64,000 bases of DNA from Sulfurospirillum arsenophilum NBRC 109478 (GCF_000813345.1 NZ_BBQF01000004.1:1-64000), one strand, 5' to 3'; positions 52,084 to 62,718 are shown, numbered from the stretch's first letter. Translations and numbers: made by a program. The notes: generated by a model not told the origin, from the letters alone.

Positions 52084-53538
52084 TTAGTTAGATTCCCATG
52101 GTGCTTTGGTGTGAGCCCATACTGGGGAGTTCAACGCCAAATCCATGTCTTTTGCAAAAATTGCAAAGGCATCGTATCCATGATACGGACCACTATAATC
52201 CCAAGAGTGCATTTGTCTAAATGGTAATCCCATTTTTTGGAAAACGTACTTCTCTTTAACACCGCTCGCTACAAGATCTGGTTTAAGTCTTTTGACAAAT
52301 TGCTCTAATTCGTACTCGTTGGTATCGTCATAGATCAATGTAGTACCGTTAAGTTCTTCTTTGGTACGTTTGTAGTCATCACCATGTCCGAACTCATAAC
52401 CTGTACCAATAATTTTCATTCCTAAATCTTCGTAAGCCCCGATAACGTGACGAGGACGTAGACCACCAACGTACAACATAACGGTTTTGCCTTCTAATTT
52501 CGGGCGGTATTTAGCAACAACAGCGTCTGTCATTGCAGTGTATTTAGCGATAACCGCTTCGGTTTTAGCTTGAATGCTCTCATCAAAGAACGCCGCAATT
52601 TTGCGTAAGCTCTCTGTTGTTTTACTTGGACCAAAGAAGTTATATTCCATCCAAGGCACACCAAATTCTTGCTCCATGTGACGAACAACGTAGTTCATAC
52701 TTCTGTAGCAGTGAAGAAGGTTGATTTTCGCTTTTGGAGCGATAGTTAACTCTTTATAGGTTGCATCACCACTCCATTGAGCAATAACACGAAGACCCAT
52801 CTCTTCAAGTAAAATTCTTGAACTCCACGCATCACCACCGATGTTATAGTCGCCGATAATCGCAACATCATACGGAGTTGATTCAAAATCTTTTTTATAC
52901 GAATTATCAGGTAAAACCTCATCACGAATCATATCGTTCGCGATATGGTGACCGAGACTTTGAGAAACACCACGGAAACCTTCGCAAGAAACCGCAACGG
53001 TAGGCTTGCCAGACTCTTTTTTGTAGCCTTTAGCCACCGCTTGAATATCATCCCCGATCAAACCGATAGGACACTCACTTTGAATGGAAATACCATTGTT
53101 AAGTGGAAAAAGACCATCAATCTCTGCGAGTGCGGCTTTAAGCTTTTTATCGCCACCGAAAACGATGTCTTTTTCATTGTAATCTGTTGTGAAGTTCATG
53201 GTTACATAGGTATCAACACCTGTTGTTCCGATGTAATAATTTCTTCTTCCAGCTCGTGAATATTGACCACAACCAACCGGTCCGTGAGAGATATGAATCA
53301 TATCTTTCACAGGACCCCAAACAACACCCTTACTTCCAGCATAAGCACAACCTCTTTGGCTCATGACACCTGGAACGGTCTGTTTGTTGCTCTTGGTTGC
53401 ATCACAAGCACCTTTAACACCCTCAGGCATATCAACGCCAAGGTGTTTTTCTCTACTTTTTTTAGCCTTTTCAGGGTAAGCAGCAAGCACTTCCGCGATA
53501 GCGGCTTCTTGTTGGCTTAGTAGTGTTTCTGTTGTCAT
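52084..53538 (-). CDS. nifD: Nitrogenase molybdenum-iron protein alpha chain
   Basis: About 484 residues. P-cluster cysteines lie in [19 protein letters not shown] and the [15 protein letters not shown] region. The FeMo-cofactor ligands are Cys in [11 protein letters not shown] and His in [11 protein letters not shown]. Both point to molybdenum nitrogenase. I chose ATG 53538, which has AAGGAAAAGAG upstream, over longer reading frames. The leader carries the three-hairpin element at 53569-53648. Confidence 0.97.
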   Translation of the reverse strand: MTTETLLSQQEAAIAEVLAAYPEKAKKSREKHLGVDMPEGVKGACDATKSNKQTVPGVMSQRGCAYAGSKGVVWGPVKDMIHISHGPVGCGQYSRAGRRNYYIGTTGVDTYVTMNFTTDYNEKDIVFGGDKKLKAALAEIDGLFPLNNGISIQSECPIGLIGDDIQAVAKGYKKESGKPTVAVSCEGFRGVSQSLGHHIANDMIRDEVLPDNSYKKDFESTPYDVAIIGDYNIGGDAWSSRILLEEMGLRVIAQWSGDATYKELTIAPKAKINLLHCYRSMNYVVRHMEQEFGVPWMEYNFFGPSKTTESLRKIAAFFDESIQAKTEAVIAKYTAMTDAVVAKYRPKLEGKTVMLYVGGLRPRHVIGAYEDLGMKIIGTGYEFGHGDDYKRTKEELNGTTLIYDDTNEYELEQFVKRLKPDLVASGVKEKYVFQKMGLPFRQMHSWDYSGPYHGYDAFAIFAKDMDLALNSPVWAHTKAPWESN

Positions 53539-53568
53539 GCTCTTTTCCTTCCTATTTTTTAACACGCC

Positions 53569-53648
53569 TTTAGAGCAAAGCTCCAAAGACTACGTTATCA
53601 CTGGGATCTCTTCGGCAGAGTGCCCATGCACCATTTTGGTGCTTTTAC
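53569..53648. ncRNA. Three-hairpin element, copy B (candidate structured RNA)
   Basis: Plus-strand order: hairpin 1 TTTAGAGC/GCTCCAAA around AAA; the spacer GACTACGTTATCAC; hairpin 2 with CTCT/AGAG around TCGGC and outer TGGG/CCCA; hairpin 3 GCACC/GGTGC around ATTTT followed by TTTTACTT. Compared with copy A, the helix pairs change together (TTCT/AGAA to CTCT/AGAG, TGG/CCA to TGGG/CCCA) while the spacer stays. This supports a conserved structure. It is 31 bases upstream of nifD on the minus strand. Confidence 0.6.
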
Positions 53649-53661
53649 TTAGAACGCTTGT

Positions 53662-54021
53662 TTAAGCGACTTTGACCCTGTAGAGAAGCATATCGTCAAG
53701 CTTTTTACACACAGCTGCTGTAGCGCCACCGTCAACTGCTTTAGAGACTTCACTCATTTGATACTTGTTGGTGTAATAAATCATTTTGTATTCACCTTCA
53801 ATGTCTGATTTTTTATAGTAATCAGCCAATGCTGTGAAAAGGAATGATCCTTTTTCAACTCTAAGATCTTCTTGTTTGATGCCATCACGGTTTTCACTTG
53901 TAAGGACTGCATAACTGACATCTGAGATATCGCCAACTTCTGCTGTGACTCTCTCTACAACTTGCTCATGACTAATTTTATTTCCCAAAGATGCTGGGAA
54001 GTGGTATCCGCAAATAAACAT
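53662..54021 (-). CDS. Unknown protein encoded between nifH and nifD
   Basis: A 119-residue soluble protein starting MFICGYHFPASLGNKISHE. It has two Cys, no metal-binding cluster, and a mixed helix and strand pattern (EYKMIYYTNKYQMSEVSKA). I do not recognise a family; it is not NifI/GlnB and not a ferredoxin. Its place inside the nifH-nifD interval and the sigma-54 unit suggests a role in nitrogenase function, assembly or protection. Confidence 0.7.
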   Translation of the reverse strand: MFICGYHFPASLGNKISHEQVVERVTAEVGDISDVSYAVLTSENRDGIKQEDLRVEKGSFLFTALADYYKKSDIEGEYKMIYYTNKYQMSEVSKAVDGGATAAVCKKLDDMLLYRVKVA

Positions 54022-54045
54022 AATGTGCTCCTTATCTTTTTTTAA

Positions 54046-55110
<1,065 letters not shown>

Positions 55111-55133
55111 CTATAATATGGAAAGGAAAGCGT

Positions 55134-55598
55134 ATGCAAACATGGTTTGAAGAATATAAAACGATCATTATATTTTTACACATTTTTTCAGCGGTTGTGT
55201 GGGTAGGAGGTATGATTGCCATTAAAATTGCCGTACATCCTGTGCTTCAAAGCATTGACGAGCCAAAAATAAAACTTGGCAAAACATTACACATCGTAGG
55301 TCGGCTGTTTCATCTTGTTATGCCTTTTATTGGCATCATTGCTCTTTGCGGAGTTATCATCATACAAGGGACAGGTTTATCAGGAGTTATGGTTCATATA
55401 AAAGAAACCCTTTGGACGATTATGACGCTCAACTATACGTACATGTATATCAAACGAATGCAAGCACAAAAATGTTTTGATCTAGGAAATTTTGCCAGTG
55501 CCAAAGAGCACATGCGATTGCTCCCAAATATTTTATTGCCTTTCAATATTGTCTTGGGAATTGTCGCTATCTTCTTAGGAGTTATGCTTAGAGGTTAA
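55134..55598 (+). CDS. Small integral membrane protein, CopD-like superfamily
   Basis: A 154-residue protein with four hydrophobic segments. The first, LHIFSAVVWVGGMIAIKIAV, carries the His and Gly-Gly pattern of CopD/DUF2269-type proteins, and the second has FHLVMPFIGIIAL. His residues could bind heme or copper. Function unknown. The gene diverges from nifH. Confidence 0.65.
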   Translation: MQTWFEEYKTIIIFLHIFSAVVWVGGMIAIKIAVHPVLQSIDEPKIKLGKTLHIVGRLFHLVMPFIGIIALCGVIIIQGTGLSGVMVHIKETLWTIMTLNYTYMYIKRMQAQKCFDLGNFASAKEHMRLLPNILLPFNIVLGIVAIFLGVMLRG

Positions 55599-55722
55599 TT
55601 AAAGTAGCCTGTCCTCTTTTCCTTTCCTGTTTAAAAACAAGCAAGTTTACGAAATGAATAGGTTTCTAAAACAAGATGAAAAAAAAGTGGCTTAAAATGA
55701 AAAATTGCTAAAAATTAAGGGA

Positions 55723-55751
55723 GGGGAAAGGTGGAAACTGTCCCCTTTTTT
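55723..55751 (+). terminator. Weak hairpin with T-run after the membrane protein gene
   Basis: GGGGA and TCCCC arms flank AAGGTGGAAACTG, followed by TTTTTT. The stem is short, so the call is tentative. The surrounding 55599-55813 shows no gene. Confidence 0.35.
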
Positions 55752-55813
55752 CCTTTCATTCCTTGAAGATATAAACAAAAAGTTAAAAGAGAAGCCCTAA
55801 CCTCTTTTACTAC

Positions 55814-56224
55814 TTAAACCGTAGGACTGATCTTGGACGTGCTGTATCGTGCAGTCTGCCACGCTCCAGTAGCTGATTTACGTAACAAGAATAGCTCCTG
55901 ATACTCCGAAGGTATGGCGACACCAGTTGCCTTGTTGGTTTCGATGCCTTTGGTCGCACTTCGAACAAACGCCCAGTCGATGCTGATTTGTACAACCTCT
56001 TTTATTTCATAGGTCATGGCAAATCCTACTTGATCGAAGACAGCAGGATAGATCATGGCAAGTTCATCTTTGCCCACTACCGTAGGCATACCAGGGGCCA
56101 TTAATACACCGTCATCAGCATATGTTGCTAATATGCCAGCAACGTCTGCGCGATTGAACGCAGTCAAATAGGCAACTGCGTTCGCTTCAATCGAGACCAA
56201 TTCTTTATTAACTGTTTTTTTCAT
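55814..56224 (-). CDS. SnoaL/NTF2-like protein (DUF4440-type)
   Basis: A 136-residue protein with the cone-shaped NTF2 fold: AYLTAFNRADVAGILATYAD then DGVLMAPGMPTVVGKDEL and a C-terminal pair of strands (SEYQELFLLRKSATGAWQTA). No signal peptide. Such proteins are small-ligand enzymes or binding proteins; role unknown. A palindrome copy lies at 56367 in the 56225-56460 intergenic region, which has no gene. Confidence 0.75.
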   Translation of the reverse strand: MKKTVNKELVSIEANAVAYLTAFNRADVAGILATYADDGVLMAPGMPTVVGKDELAMIYPAVFDQVGFAMTYEIKEVVQISIDWAFVRSATKGIETNKATGVAIPSEYQELFLLRKSATGAWQTARYSTSKISPTV

Positions 56225-56460
56225 ATGCGTTCCTTGTAATTTTATTTTGTAAAATTCTATCCTAAGCTAACTTATATTTCTATTGGTTACATTATTGTAA
56301 GTAATATACTTTTATTTACCTATGCCAGTATACATTATAATTCAAAAAAGGAAAAAATATTAACTCTTTACATGTAAAGAAAAAACTTCTGCCTACTAAT
56401 TGCACAAATGCCTAAGAAACCTTTTGATACAATTACGTATTATTTTTTTTGGAGTCTGTA

Positions 56461-57315
56461 ATGAGCAGTATTGTTTTTTTAAACGGAGATTTTTGTAAAG
56501 AGGAAGATGCCAAAGTATCGATTTTCGATCGTGGTTATCTTTTTGGTGATGGCATCTACGAAGTTGTACCTGTTATTAATGGAAAAGTAATTGATAAAGA
56601 GCCTTTTTATGAGCGTTTCAATGCGAGTATGAGCAAAATTGGTCTTAAAGCGCCTTTTTGTAAAGTTGAGATTGAAACCATTTTAGACACTTTGATTGCT
56701 AAAAATGAGATCGTGGAAGGTGGCATCTATATGCAAGTGACGCGTGGTGTCGCACCTCGTGAATTCTACTTCCCTGAAAATACCCCAACAACGTTTATGG
56801 CATTTACCTTTAAAAAAGAGATCATCAAAAACCCTCTTGCAGACAAAGGTATTAAAGTAGTCAGTTGCGCTGATATTAGATGGAAAAGACGCGACATCAA
56901 GTCTATCTCACTTCTCGGTCAAGTTTTGGCTAAAGAAGAAGTCCACCAAAAAGGTGCTTATGAGGGTTGGATGGTTGAAGATGGTTTCGTTACTGAAGGA
57001 ACTTCATCAGCGGCGTTTATCATTAAAGACGGTGTCATCATTACACGTCCTCTTTCAAATGCTATTTTGCCAAGTATTCGTAGAAAACTTCTTATGGAGT
57101 ACACAAAAGCGCATAACATTAAAGTTGAAGAGCGTCTATTTACCATTGAAGAAGCGTTAAATGCAGATGAAGCGTTTATGGCAAGTGCAACTATTTTTGT
57201 TCTACCGATCATCGAGATTGATGGTAAGCCTATCGGCAGTGGAAAACCTGGTCCTATGGTGAAAAAACTACGTGAAATGTACATTGAAGCTGCGCTCAAA
57301 GAAGCAAACGCTTAA
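56461..57315 (+). CDS. dat: D-amino-acid transaminase (class IV)
   Basis: About 284 residues. VSIFDRGYLFGDGIYEV at residue 20 and the PLP lysine in RWKRRDIKSISLLGQVLAK are typical of D-alanine transaminase rather than branched-chain IlvE. TEGTSSAAFIIKDG and IEIDGKPIG complete the fold. It would make D-amino acids for peptidoglycan or use them as nitrogen source. Start at ATG 56461, with TTTGGAG upstream. Confidence 0.87.
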   Translation: MSSIVFLNGDFCKEEDAKVSIFDRGYLFGDGIYEVVPVINGKVIDKEPFYERFNASMSKIGLKAPFCKVEIETILDTLIAKNEIVEGGIYMQVTRGVAPREFYFPENTPTTFMAFTFKKEIIKNPLADKGIKVVSCADIRWKRRDIKSISLLGQVLAKEEVHQKGAYEGWMVEDGFVTEGTSSAAFIIKDGVIITRPLSNAILPSIRRKLLMEYTKAHNIKVEERLFTIEEALNADEAFMASATIFVLPIIEIDGKPIGSGKPGPMVKKLREMYIEAALKEANA

Positions 57316-57330
57316 TTAGAATTTTCTCAA

Positions 57331-57356
57331 AAGAGGCTTTACATGTAAAGCCTCTT
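57331..57356. terminator. Palindromic terminator centred on TTTACATGTAAA
   Basis: AAGAGGCTTT and AAAGCCTCTT with the motif at the centre form a perfect palindrome across 26 bases. It lies between two converging genes and can terminate both. Confidence 0.75.
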
Positions 57357-57367
57357 CCTTCTTAAAT

Positions 57368-57976
57368 TTACACTTTCTCGTTCATCTGCCGAATCAATTT
57401 TACACTCAAAAGATCAAGTGGCTCTCCACGCTCTGTTAATTTTTCAATCAACAAATTTCTACGCTCTTCCGTGAGATTTTGCCCTGCTTTGAGTTTAAAA
57501 GAGATTGATTGTGGATGAAGCGCGCAAATACCTATATTTTCGATTGCTTTTTTATACATTGGGTTATTTGCTTCAATCACATCGTATCCACCTTCGGGCT
57601 GAAGTTTTTGCATCAGCGCATTAAGGATGGCACACTTTTGATGAGGCTCATCGACACTCTCGACATTTCCAGCAAAATGCACCGAGATATAAAGCTGTGA
57701 TGCAGGGCATGCGGAACGTGTATTGCTAAAATACGATGGCAATAAAGAGAGTGGTTTAACCACGCTGTACGTTGCCTTCGGGTTTTGGGCAATGGCATTC
57801 ATTTTTCGCCCTTCTTTAGCGCCATGAAAGCAAATGCGCTCTTCATACCAGACAAAATTAAGTGGCACGCCATAAGGCTCATCACCATCAATGATTGAAA
57901 GGGTGCCAAACTCACATGTCGCCAACAACTCTTCAAATAATGCTCTATCGTGAACTTCAAATTCTGCTCTTCTCAT
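57368..57976 (-). CDS. Pyridoxamine 5'-phosphate oxidase-like FMN-binding protein, NimA-type
   Basis: About 202 residues. FGTLSIIDGDEPYGVPLNFVWY and ICFHGAKEGRKMNAIAQNPKATYSVV follow the split-barrel pattern for FMN binding seen in nitroimidazole reductase NimA relatives. The start at 57976 follows GGAAAGACG. It is 9 bases after another protein of the same superfamily, opposite a MocR regulator. Substrate unknown. Confidence 0.82.
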   Translation of the reverse strand: MRRAEFEVHDRALFEELLATCEFGTLSIIDGDEPYGVPLNFVWYEERICFHGAKEGRKMNAIAQNPKATYSVVKPLSLLPSYFSNTRSACPASQLYISVHFAGNVESVDEPHQKCAILNALMQKLQPEGGYDVIEANNPMYKKAIENIGICALHPQSISFKLKAGQNLTEERRNLLIEKLTERGEPLDLLSVKLIRQMNEKV

Positions 57977-57984
57977 CGTCTTTC

Positions 57985-58353
57985 CTATGCTGTTTGAGTT
58001 GCATGGGTCATCATGATTTTCATCATAGCTCTCGCCCATGGGTAATTCTTTTTAATAAGCTCACATTCATCACCATCGTATATGATTTTCGCATTGCCAG
58101 AGAGTAAAAACCCTGCCCCTGCTCCATGCAACCCTTCCACTTCACGACTTCCAACCGTCACTAAAACCCTATTGTCGTGTGATAAAATCTCTTCCATCGT
58201 GTTCATTCCTCCAACGGGAACAATGAAATTATCGTTATTCACTGTCACAAATGAATGCCATGTATTGACCACATGCGGAAAATCTTGCCCTTGAGCAACA
58301 ATAGCAACAGTCCCCTCTTTTTGCATAATTGATTTTAATATATTTGGAATCAC
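57985..58353 (-). CDS. Pyridoxamine 5'-phosphate oxidase-like flavin protein
   Basis: A 122-residue split-barrel protein starting at GTG with AGGAG upstream. MQKEGTVAIVAQGQDFPHVVN, NNDNFIVPVGGMNTMEEI and RVLVTVGSREVEGLHGAGAGF are typical of the fold. With the NimA-type gene it forms a two-gene unit. The divergent MocR regulator suggests control by a PLP-linked or amine signal. Confidence 0.82.
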   Translation of the reverse strand: MIPNILKSIMQKEGTVAIVAQGQDFPHVVNTWHSFVTVNNDNFIVPVGGMNTMEEILSHDNRVLVTVGSREVEGLHGAGAGFLLSGNAKIIYDGDECELIKKNYPWARAMMKIMMTHATQTA

Positions 58354-58455
58354 TTAACACTCCTAGTTGATTATTTTAAATTGTAATTGTGGTATTATAT
58401 TCTCAAACTGTACTCTACACAAGAGCCAGTTAATGAAATATTTTAGGGGTCAGTT

Positions 58456-59841
58456 ATGTATGTTTTAGATAAAGAAACCACAAAACCACTCTACATACAA
58501 CTCTACGATGCCATCAAAAAAGAGATTTTAAATAATCTTATATGTGGATCAAAACTTCCCTCTGTCCGCAAAGTGGCTACAGAGTATAAAATCAGTAAAA
58601 ACACGGTTGAATTGGCATACAAACAACTCTATGCCGAAGGGTATATCGAGAGTGTTCCCAAAAGTGGTTATTTTGTTGCTGATACGTTGCTAGAACCGCA
58701 TGACGATACTATCATCATCCCTAAAACAAAGACTGAGCCAACAGCAACGTTGCGTTATGACTTTTTCCCTGCACGATTGACGCATGACGCGTTTCCTTTG
58801 AAACTCTGGAAACGTCTTTTTATCAAAGCGATGGAAGAAAGCTTGGATTTTGGAGCATACGGTGATAGGCAAGGAGAACTAGGGCTGAGAACTGAAATCT
58901 CAAAGTACCTTATCAAATCGCGTGGCGTCGTCTGTGATGCTTCTCAAATTATAGTTTGCGGAGGGTTCAACGACTCAATGAGTTTGATAGCCGCACTCTT
59001 TACCAAGCAATTCAACGAGATCGCCATAGAGCATCCAGGGTATCCCGCTACTGGCAAAATATTTACAGAATATGGCTATACGATTACGCCGATTGAGGTA
59101 GATCACAATGGTTTAAATATCGACCAACTTGAAGCAACAGAGGCAAAGCTGGTTTATATTACGCCATCGCATCAGTACCCTACGGGTGTCAATATGCCAA
59201 TTACCAACCGCGCCAAGCTTCTGAATTGGTCAAAACGCGCTGGAGGAATCATTATCGAAGATGACTATGACAGTGAACTCAGGTACCAAAATCGCCCTAT
59301 TCCCTCACTTCAAGGGCTTGACAACGATGATAGAGTCATTTACGTTGGAACCTTTTCAAAATCACTCTCTCCTGCTCTGCGTGTCAGTTATCTTGTTCTT
59401 CCACATCGTTATAGAGAAGCTTATAAAAAGCTATGTCTGATGCGTCATCAACGATGCTGTGTAGCCCTTCCTACGCAAAAAACGCTAGAGCACTTTATGG
59501 CAGGCGGACATTGGGATCGACATTTACGTAAAATTCGCACACTCAATCGTAAAAAACACGATTTGATGAAAGAAGCATTAAAAAAAGCGTTTGGAGAGAT
59601 GATCGAAATTATCAGTGAAGGCGGTGGACTTTCTATCATTATGCGCCCCACTATCACCATTAACCTGCAAAAACTAAAAGCTAACGCACTGCAAGAAGGT
59701 GTCAAACTTTATCTGGGAAGTGACTACTATGGAGATGCGTGGGAGGCCATTAAAATGGGCTTTGGAGGGTTACAGGAAGAAGAGATAGAAGATGCCATTG
59801 TGCTCCTTAAAAAGATATGGCTAAGAACCCTTGAAGCATAA
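58456..59841 (+). CDS. MocR family regulator (GntR HTH plus aminotransferase domain)
   Basis: A 461-residue protein. The winged HTH lies at residues 10-75 (LPSVRKVATEYKISKNTVEL). The aminotransferase-like domain follows, with PLP lysine in TFSKSLSPALRVSYL and IIIEDDYDSELRY. MocR proteins sense PLP or amino compounds and control adjacent genes; the two flavin genes divergently encoded at 57.4-58.4 kb are likely targets. Confidence 0.92.
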   Translation: MYVLDKETTKPLYIQLYDAIKKEILNNLICGSKLPSVRKVATEYKISKNTVELAYKQLYAEGYIESVPKSGYFVADTLLEPHDDTIIIPKTKTEPTATLRYDFFPARLTHDAFPLKLWKRLFIKAMEESLDFGAYGDRQGELGLRTEISKYLIKSRGVVCDASQIIVCGGFNDSMSLIAALFTKQFNEIAIEHPGYPATGKIFTEYGYTITPIEVDHNGLNIDQLEATEAKLVYITPSHQYPTGVNMPITNRAKLLNWSKRAGGIIIEDDYDSELRYQNRPIPSLQGLDNDDRVIYVGTFSKSLSPALRVSYLVLPHRYREAYKKLCLMRHQRCCVALPTQKTLEHFMAGGHWDRHLRKIRTLNRKKHDLMKEALKKAFGEMIEIISEGGGLSIIMRPTITINLQKLKANALQEGVKLYLGSDYYGDAWEAIKMGFGGLQEEEIEDAIVLLKKIWLRTLEA

Positions 59842-59931
59842 TGCTTCATTTTGTAATTTTTCCGTTTTATCTTTTCTCATTACAACGCTTTTGTCACACG
59901 CATGATGTACAATTAAACAAAAAGAGCTGAC

Positions 59932-61056
59932 ATGCTTACATTGGCTAAAAAAATTCAACATTTTGTTGATCTCATTGTTGCTAAGTCGCTTTCCCATAAT
60001 GAAGAGGAAATGTTTAGACTCAATCATTATGTATGGATCGCTCTTTTGATGTTGCCTGTTGCCTTGTGTTCAGGTGCTTATAATGCCTACATCAACAATT
60101 ATGCGTTAGCCTTTTTGATCATACTCTTTTCAGGGCATATGGTTGGCTCACTGTTTCTCATTCCTACCATCCAAAAGACGTATCTGCTCTACCATGGCGC
60201 AAACCTTCTCTATGCTTTTTTGATTCTTTTCATGGTATTTCATGCTGACTCAGAAAACTCCCGCATTCTTTGGGCTTACATCTATCCCATTGGCATCATC
60301 TTTTTATTTGGACATCGCCTTGGCTTTTTATGGAGCTGTTTACTCTTAGGCATGATTATCGGGCTTTTTCTTGTTGTTCCTGAAATTCATACGATCTATA
60401 GTATTCCCTTTCAAGTGCGTTTTGGTATCTCGTATCTTGTTGTAGCGATTATTAGCAGTTGGGTGGAATACCACGGTTCTCGCTCACATCAAGCACTTTT
60501 ATTAGAGCAAAAATTACTCAATGAAGAGATAGAACAACGCAAAATACTAGAACATGAGCTCAAACGACTCGCTCAAACCGATCCACTTACCTCTTTATAC
60601 AACCGAGGTTACTTCTTGGAATCGGCCGAAAAAGAGCTCAAACGTGCCCAACGCTATAACACTTCTATCTGTTTGGCAATCCTTGATATTGACCATTTTA
60701 AGAACATCAATGACACCTATGGTCATCCTGTAGGCGATGTTGTGCTGCAAGCTATCGCTAAACACTGCCTTGTTAACTTGCGCGAAACAGACCTTGTCGC
60801 ACGTCTTGGTGGTGAAGAGTTTGCTTTTTTACTTTTACATGTAAACGAAGATGAAGCTAGAGCAAAGATGGAAAATTTAAGACAAGAGATAAGTGAACTC
60901 AAAGTGCCCTATGATGGTGAAAAAACGCTGAGTGTCACGGTCAGTATTGGGTTAGCTCTGCTTTCTTCACAGACCAAACGATTTGATGAGCTCTACATCC
61001 GAGCGGATGAAAAGCTCTACCAAGCGAAAGATGCGGGGCGTAACTGCGTTCGTTAA
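59932..61056 (+). CDS. Membrane diguanylate cyclase
   Basis: A 374-residue protein. Six hydrophobic segments occupy residues 30-190. The GGDEF domain starts near TDPLTSLYNRGYFLESAEKE; the active motif is RLGGEEFAFLL, metal Asp is in LAILDIDHFKNINDTYGH, and the inhibitory site is RETD five residues before GGEEF. It should make cyclic di-GMP under membrane control. A TTTACATGTAAA copy lies at 60834. Confidence 0.92.
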   Translation: MLTLAKKIQHFVDLIVAKSLSHNEEEMFRLNHYVWIALLMLPVALCSGAYNAYINNYALAFLIILFSGHMVGSLFLIPTIQKTYLLYHGANLLYAFLILFMVFHADSENSRILWAYIYPIGIIFLFGHRLGFLWSCLLLGMIIGLFLVVPEIHTIYSIPFQVRFGISYLVVAIISSWVEYHGSRSHQALLLEQKLLNEEIEQRKILEHELKRLAQTDPLTSLYNRGYFLESAEKELKRAQRYNTSICLAILDIDHFKNINDTYGHPVGDVVLQAIAKHCLVNLRETDLVARLGGEEFAFLLLHVNEDEARAKMENLRQEISELKVPYDGEKTLSVTVSIGLALLSSQTKRFDELYIRADEKLYQAKDAGRNCVR

Positions 61057-61581
61057 TTAATTGGAAGATTTTTTAGCAAGCGTATCTTTTTTAGTAACAC
61101 CATTGATATCTAAACCGTAGCGATTATAACCGCCTATAAAGATTTTCTGTGCGGGATCAAAATTGTCAGAACATGCTTCTTTGTCATATTTCACCATAAA
61201 TTTTTTCTCGTTTTCTGCAACGGTTAAGTAGTACTCAACACCCTTATCCACCATAGCGATTTTAGAGAAATCTTTACACTGCTTTTTAAGATCATCTGGA
61301 AGCGTGTGGTATTTGTTAAGTTCTGCAAGAATTTGCTTATACTGTGTTGTGGTTGAGTCAAAAAAGACTTTGTTTTGCTCTGCGTGGACTTTGTTTACAA
61401 CCAGTGACATATCTTTTTGTTTAAAGGTATGCGGTAAATTTGGGGCGAGATTTTGTGCCATGAATGTAGCGTACATCTCTGGTGTAATGTTAAAGGGGAG
61501 TGCCATTTTAGGTGTTTCAGCATAGACATAAACCCCTAGAGCCAATCCTAAAACCATACATGCTTTTTTAAGCGTTTTCAT
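61057..61581 (-). CDS. Periplasmic hypothetical protein
   Basis: A 174-residue protein with a Sec signal peptide (KKACMVLGLALGVYVYAE). The mature part has two Cys (KKQCKDF, KEACSDN) that could form a disulfide. The family is not recognised. It directly abuts the diguanylate cyclase gene with opposite orientation; converging stop codons leave no gap. Confidence 0.7.
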   Translation of the reverse strand: MKTLKKACMVLGLALGVYVYAETPKMALPFNITPEMYATFMAQNLAPNLPHTFKQKDMSLVVNKVHAEQNKVFFDSTTTQYKQILAELNKYHTLPDDLKKQCKDFSKIAMVDKGVEYYLTVAENEKKFMVKYDKEACSDNFDPAQKIFIGGYNRYGLDINGVTKKDTLAKKSSN

Positions 61582-61630
61582 TTTTAAGTATCCTTCAATT
61601 AATTGCGTTATTGTAGCTCATTATTATGAA

Positions 61631-62581
61631 TCAATCGTGAATAACACTCTTCTTTTCTTGAAAATAGATAAAAAATCCAAGCCCTAAGAAAACGAGTCCC
61701 ATGCCAAACCACGCTTGAACATTAGGCAGCGGTATTCCTAAAAAAAGCATTTCTCCAAGAAGCGCAAAGATGACTTCACTTGCTTGCGTTGCATCCACTG
61801 CGGCGAGTTCGCTGGACTTATGCGCACGGTGTCGTGCCAGTAAAAAAAGTGTGGTTGCCACTAGTCCTGAGAGCAGTGCTACTAAAGAGGTGTTAAACAT
61901 CTGTCCAAATGTTGGTGCAGGTGGATTGATGAATGCAACAAGTAAAACCCAAAATGGAAGTGAACCCAAAGAGAGCAAGAAGACCTTATTGAAGGCATTT
62001 TCCAGTAATGGAGAGTCAATTTTAGGAAAATGTTTATGCCCGTGTTTTGACTCCCACACAAGCTGGTTTCCGAACGGATAACAAAACGCTGCAATGAGCA
62101 CAGGAAACGCACCCTTAGCAAACTCCATAAAATGAAAATGCACGATGTGTGAAGTATTGATAAGCCCAACGCCTATAACGATGATGGTTGAAAAAACCCA
62201 AATACGTTTGGGAAACACTCTGCCAAAAAGCATCAACACAAAAAGCGAAGCGATGATGGTAAGTTGCCACGTAGCAGCTATTACCCAAGCGGGGGCGTAG
62301 TCTGCGCTGAAACATAAAAGCGCGTAAAAACAGCCAAACCCAATGCTTCCAGCTACCGTCCAAAAGAGCCAATGCTCACAAAAAAGTTTTAAAAGTGCAT
62401 GAAGAGGTTTTTTGCCTTGAAAAAGACGAATGACGATGAGTAAAAACAGTATCATAAAAACATAACGAAGCGACGCAGACCAGACCCAGTGACCGCCTTC
62501 TAAGCTCATAAGACGGTTAAGCACAAACGTTGAGCTAAAAAAAAGTGCAGAGAGCAACCCAAGTGCGATCAAAGCTGGCAT
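61631..62581 (-). CDS. DMT superfamily exporter (multidrug resistance efflux-type)
   Basis: A 316-residue protein with about ten hydrophobic segments. The order LSALFFSSTFVLNRLM, WVWSASLRYVFM and APAWVIAATWQLTII fits multidrug resistance efflux transporters of the DMT group. Substrate unknown. The final AT-rich 130 bases before the Crp/Fnr gene contain a palindrome copy at 62664. Confidence 0.82.
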   Translation of the reverse strand: MPALIALGLLSALFFSSTFVLNRLMSLEGGHWVWSASLRYVFMILFLLIVIRLFQGKKPLHALLKLFCEHWLFWTVAGSIGFGCFYALLCFSADYAPAWVIAATWQLTIIASLFVLMLFGRVFPKRIWVFSTIIVIGVGLINTSHIVHFHFMEFAKGAFPVLIAAFCYPFGNQLVWESKHGHKHFPKIDSPLLENAFNKVFLLSLGSLPFWVLLVAFINPPAPTFGQMFNTSLVALLSGLVATTLFLLARHRAHKSSELAAVDATQASEVIFALLGEMLFLGIPLPNVQAWFGMGLVFLGLGFFIYFQEKKSVIHD

Positions 62582-62718
62582 GTATCATCCTAAATATCCT
62601 AAATAAAGTGCTATTATACCCATACTCGCGCAAAAGTCGTGCTTGAAAAATAAGCTTTGAAGCTTTACATGTAAACTAAAATTGGTTATGATAAAACGGT
62701 TGAGAGAAGGAGAAAAGC

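Noticed and set aside
53662-54021. NifI (GlnB-like) identity for the small gene after nifH
   Set aside because: The PII start and T-loop patterns are absent and the length and motifs do not fit.
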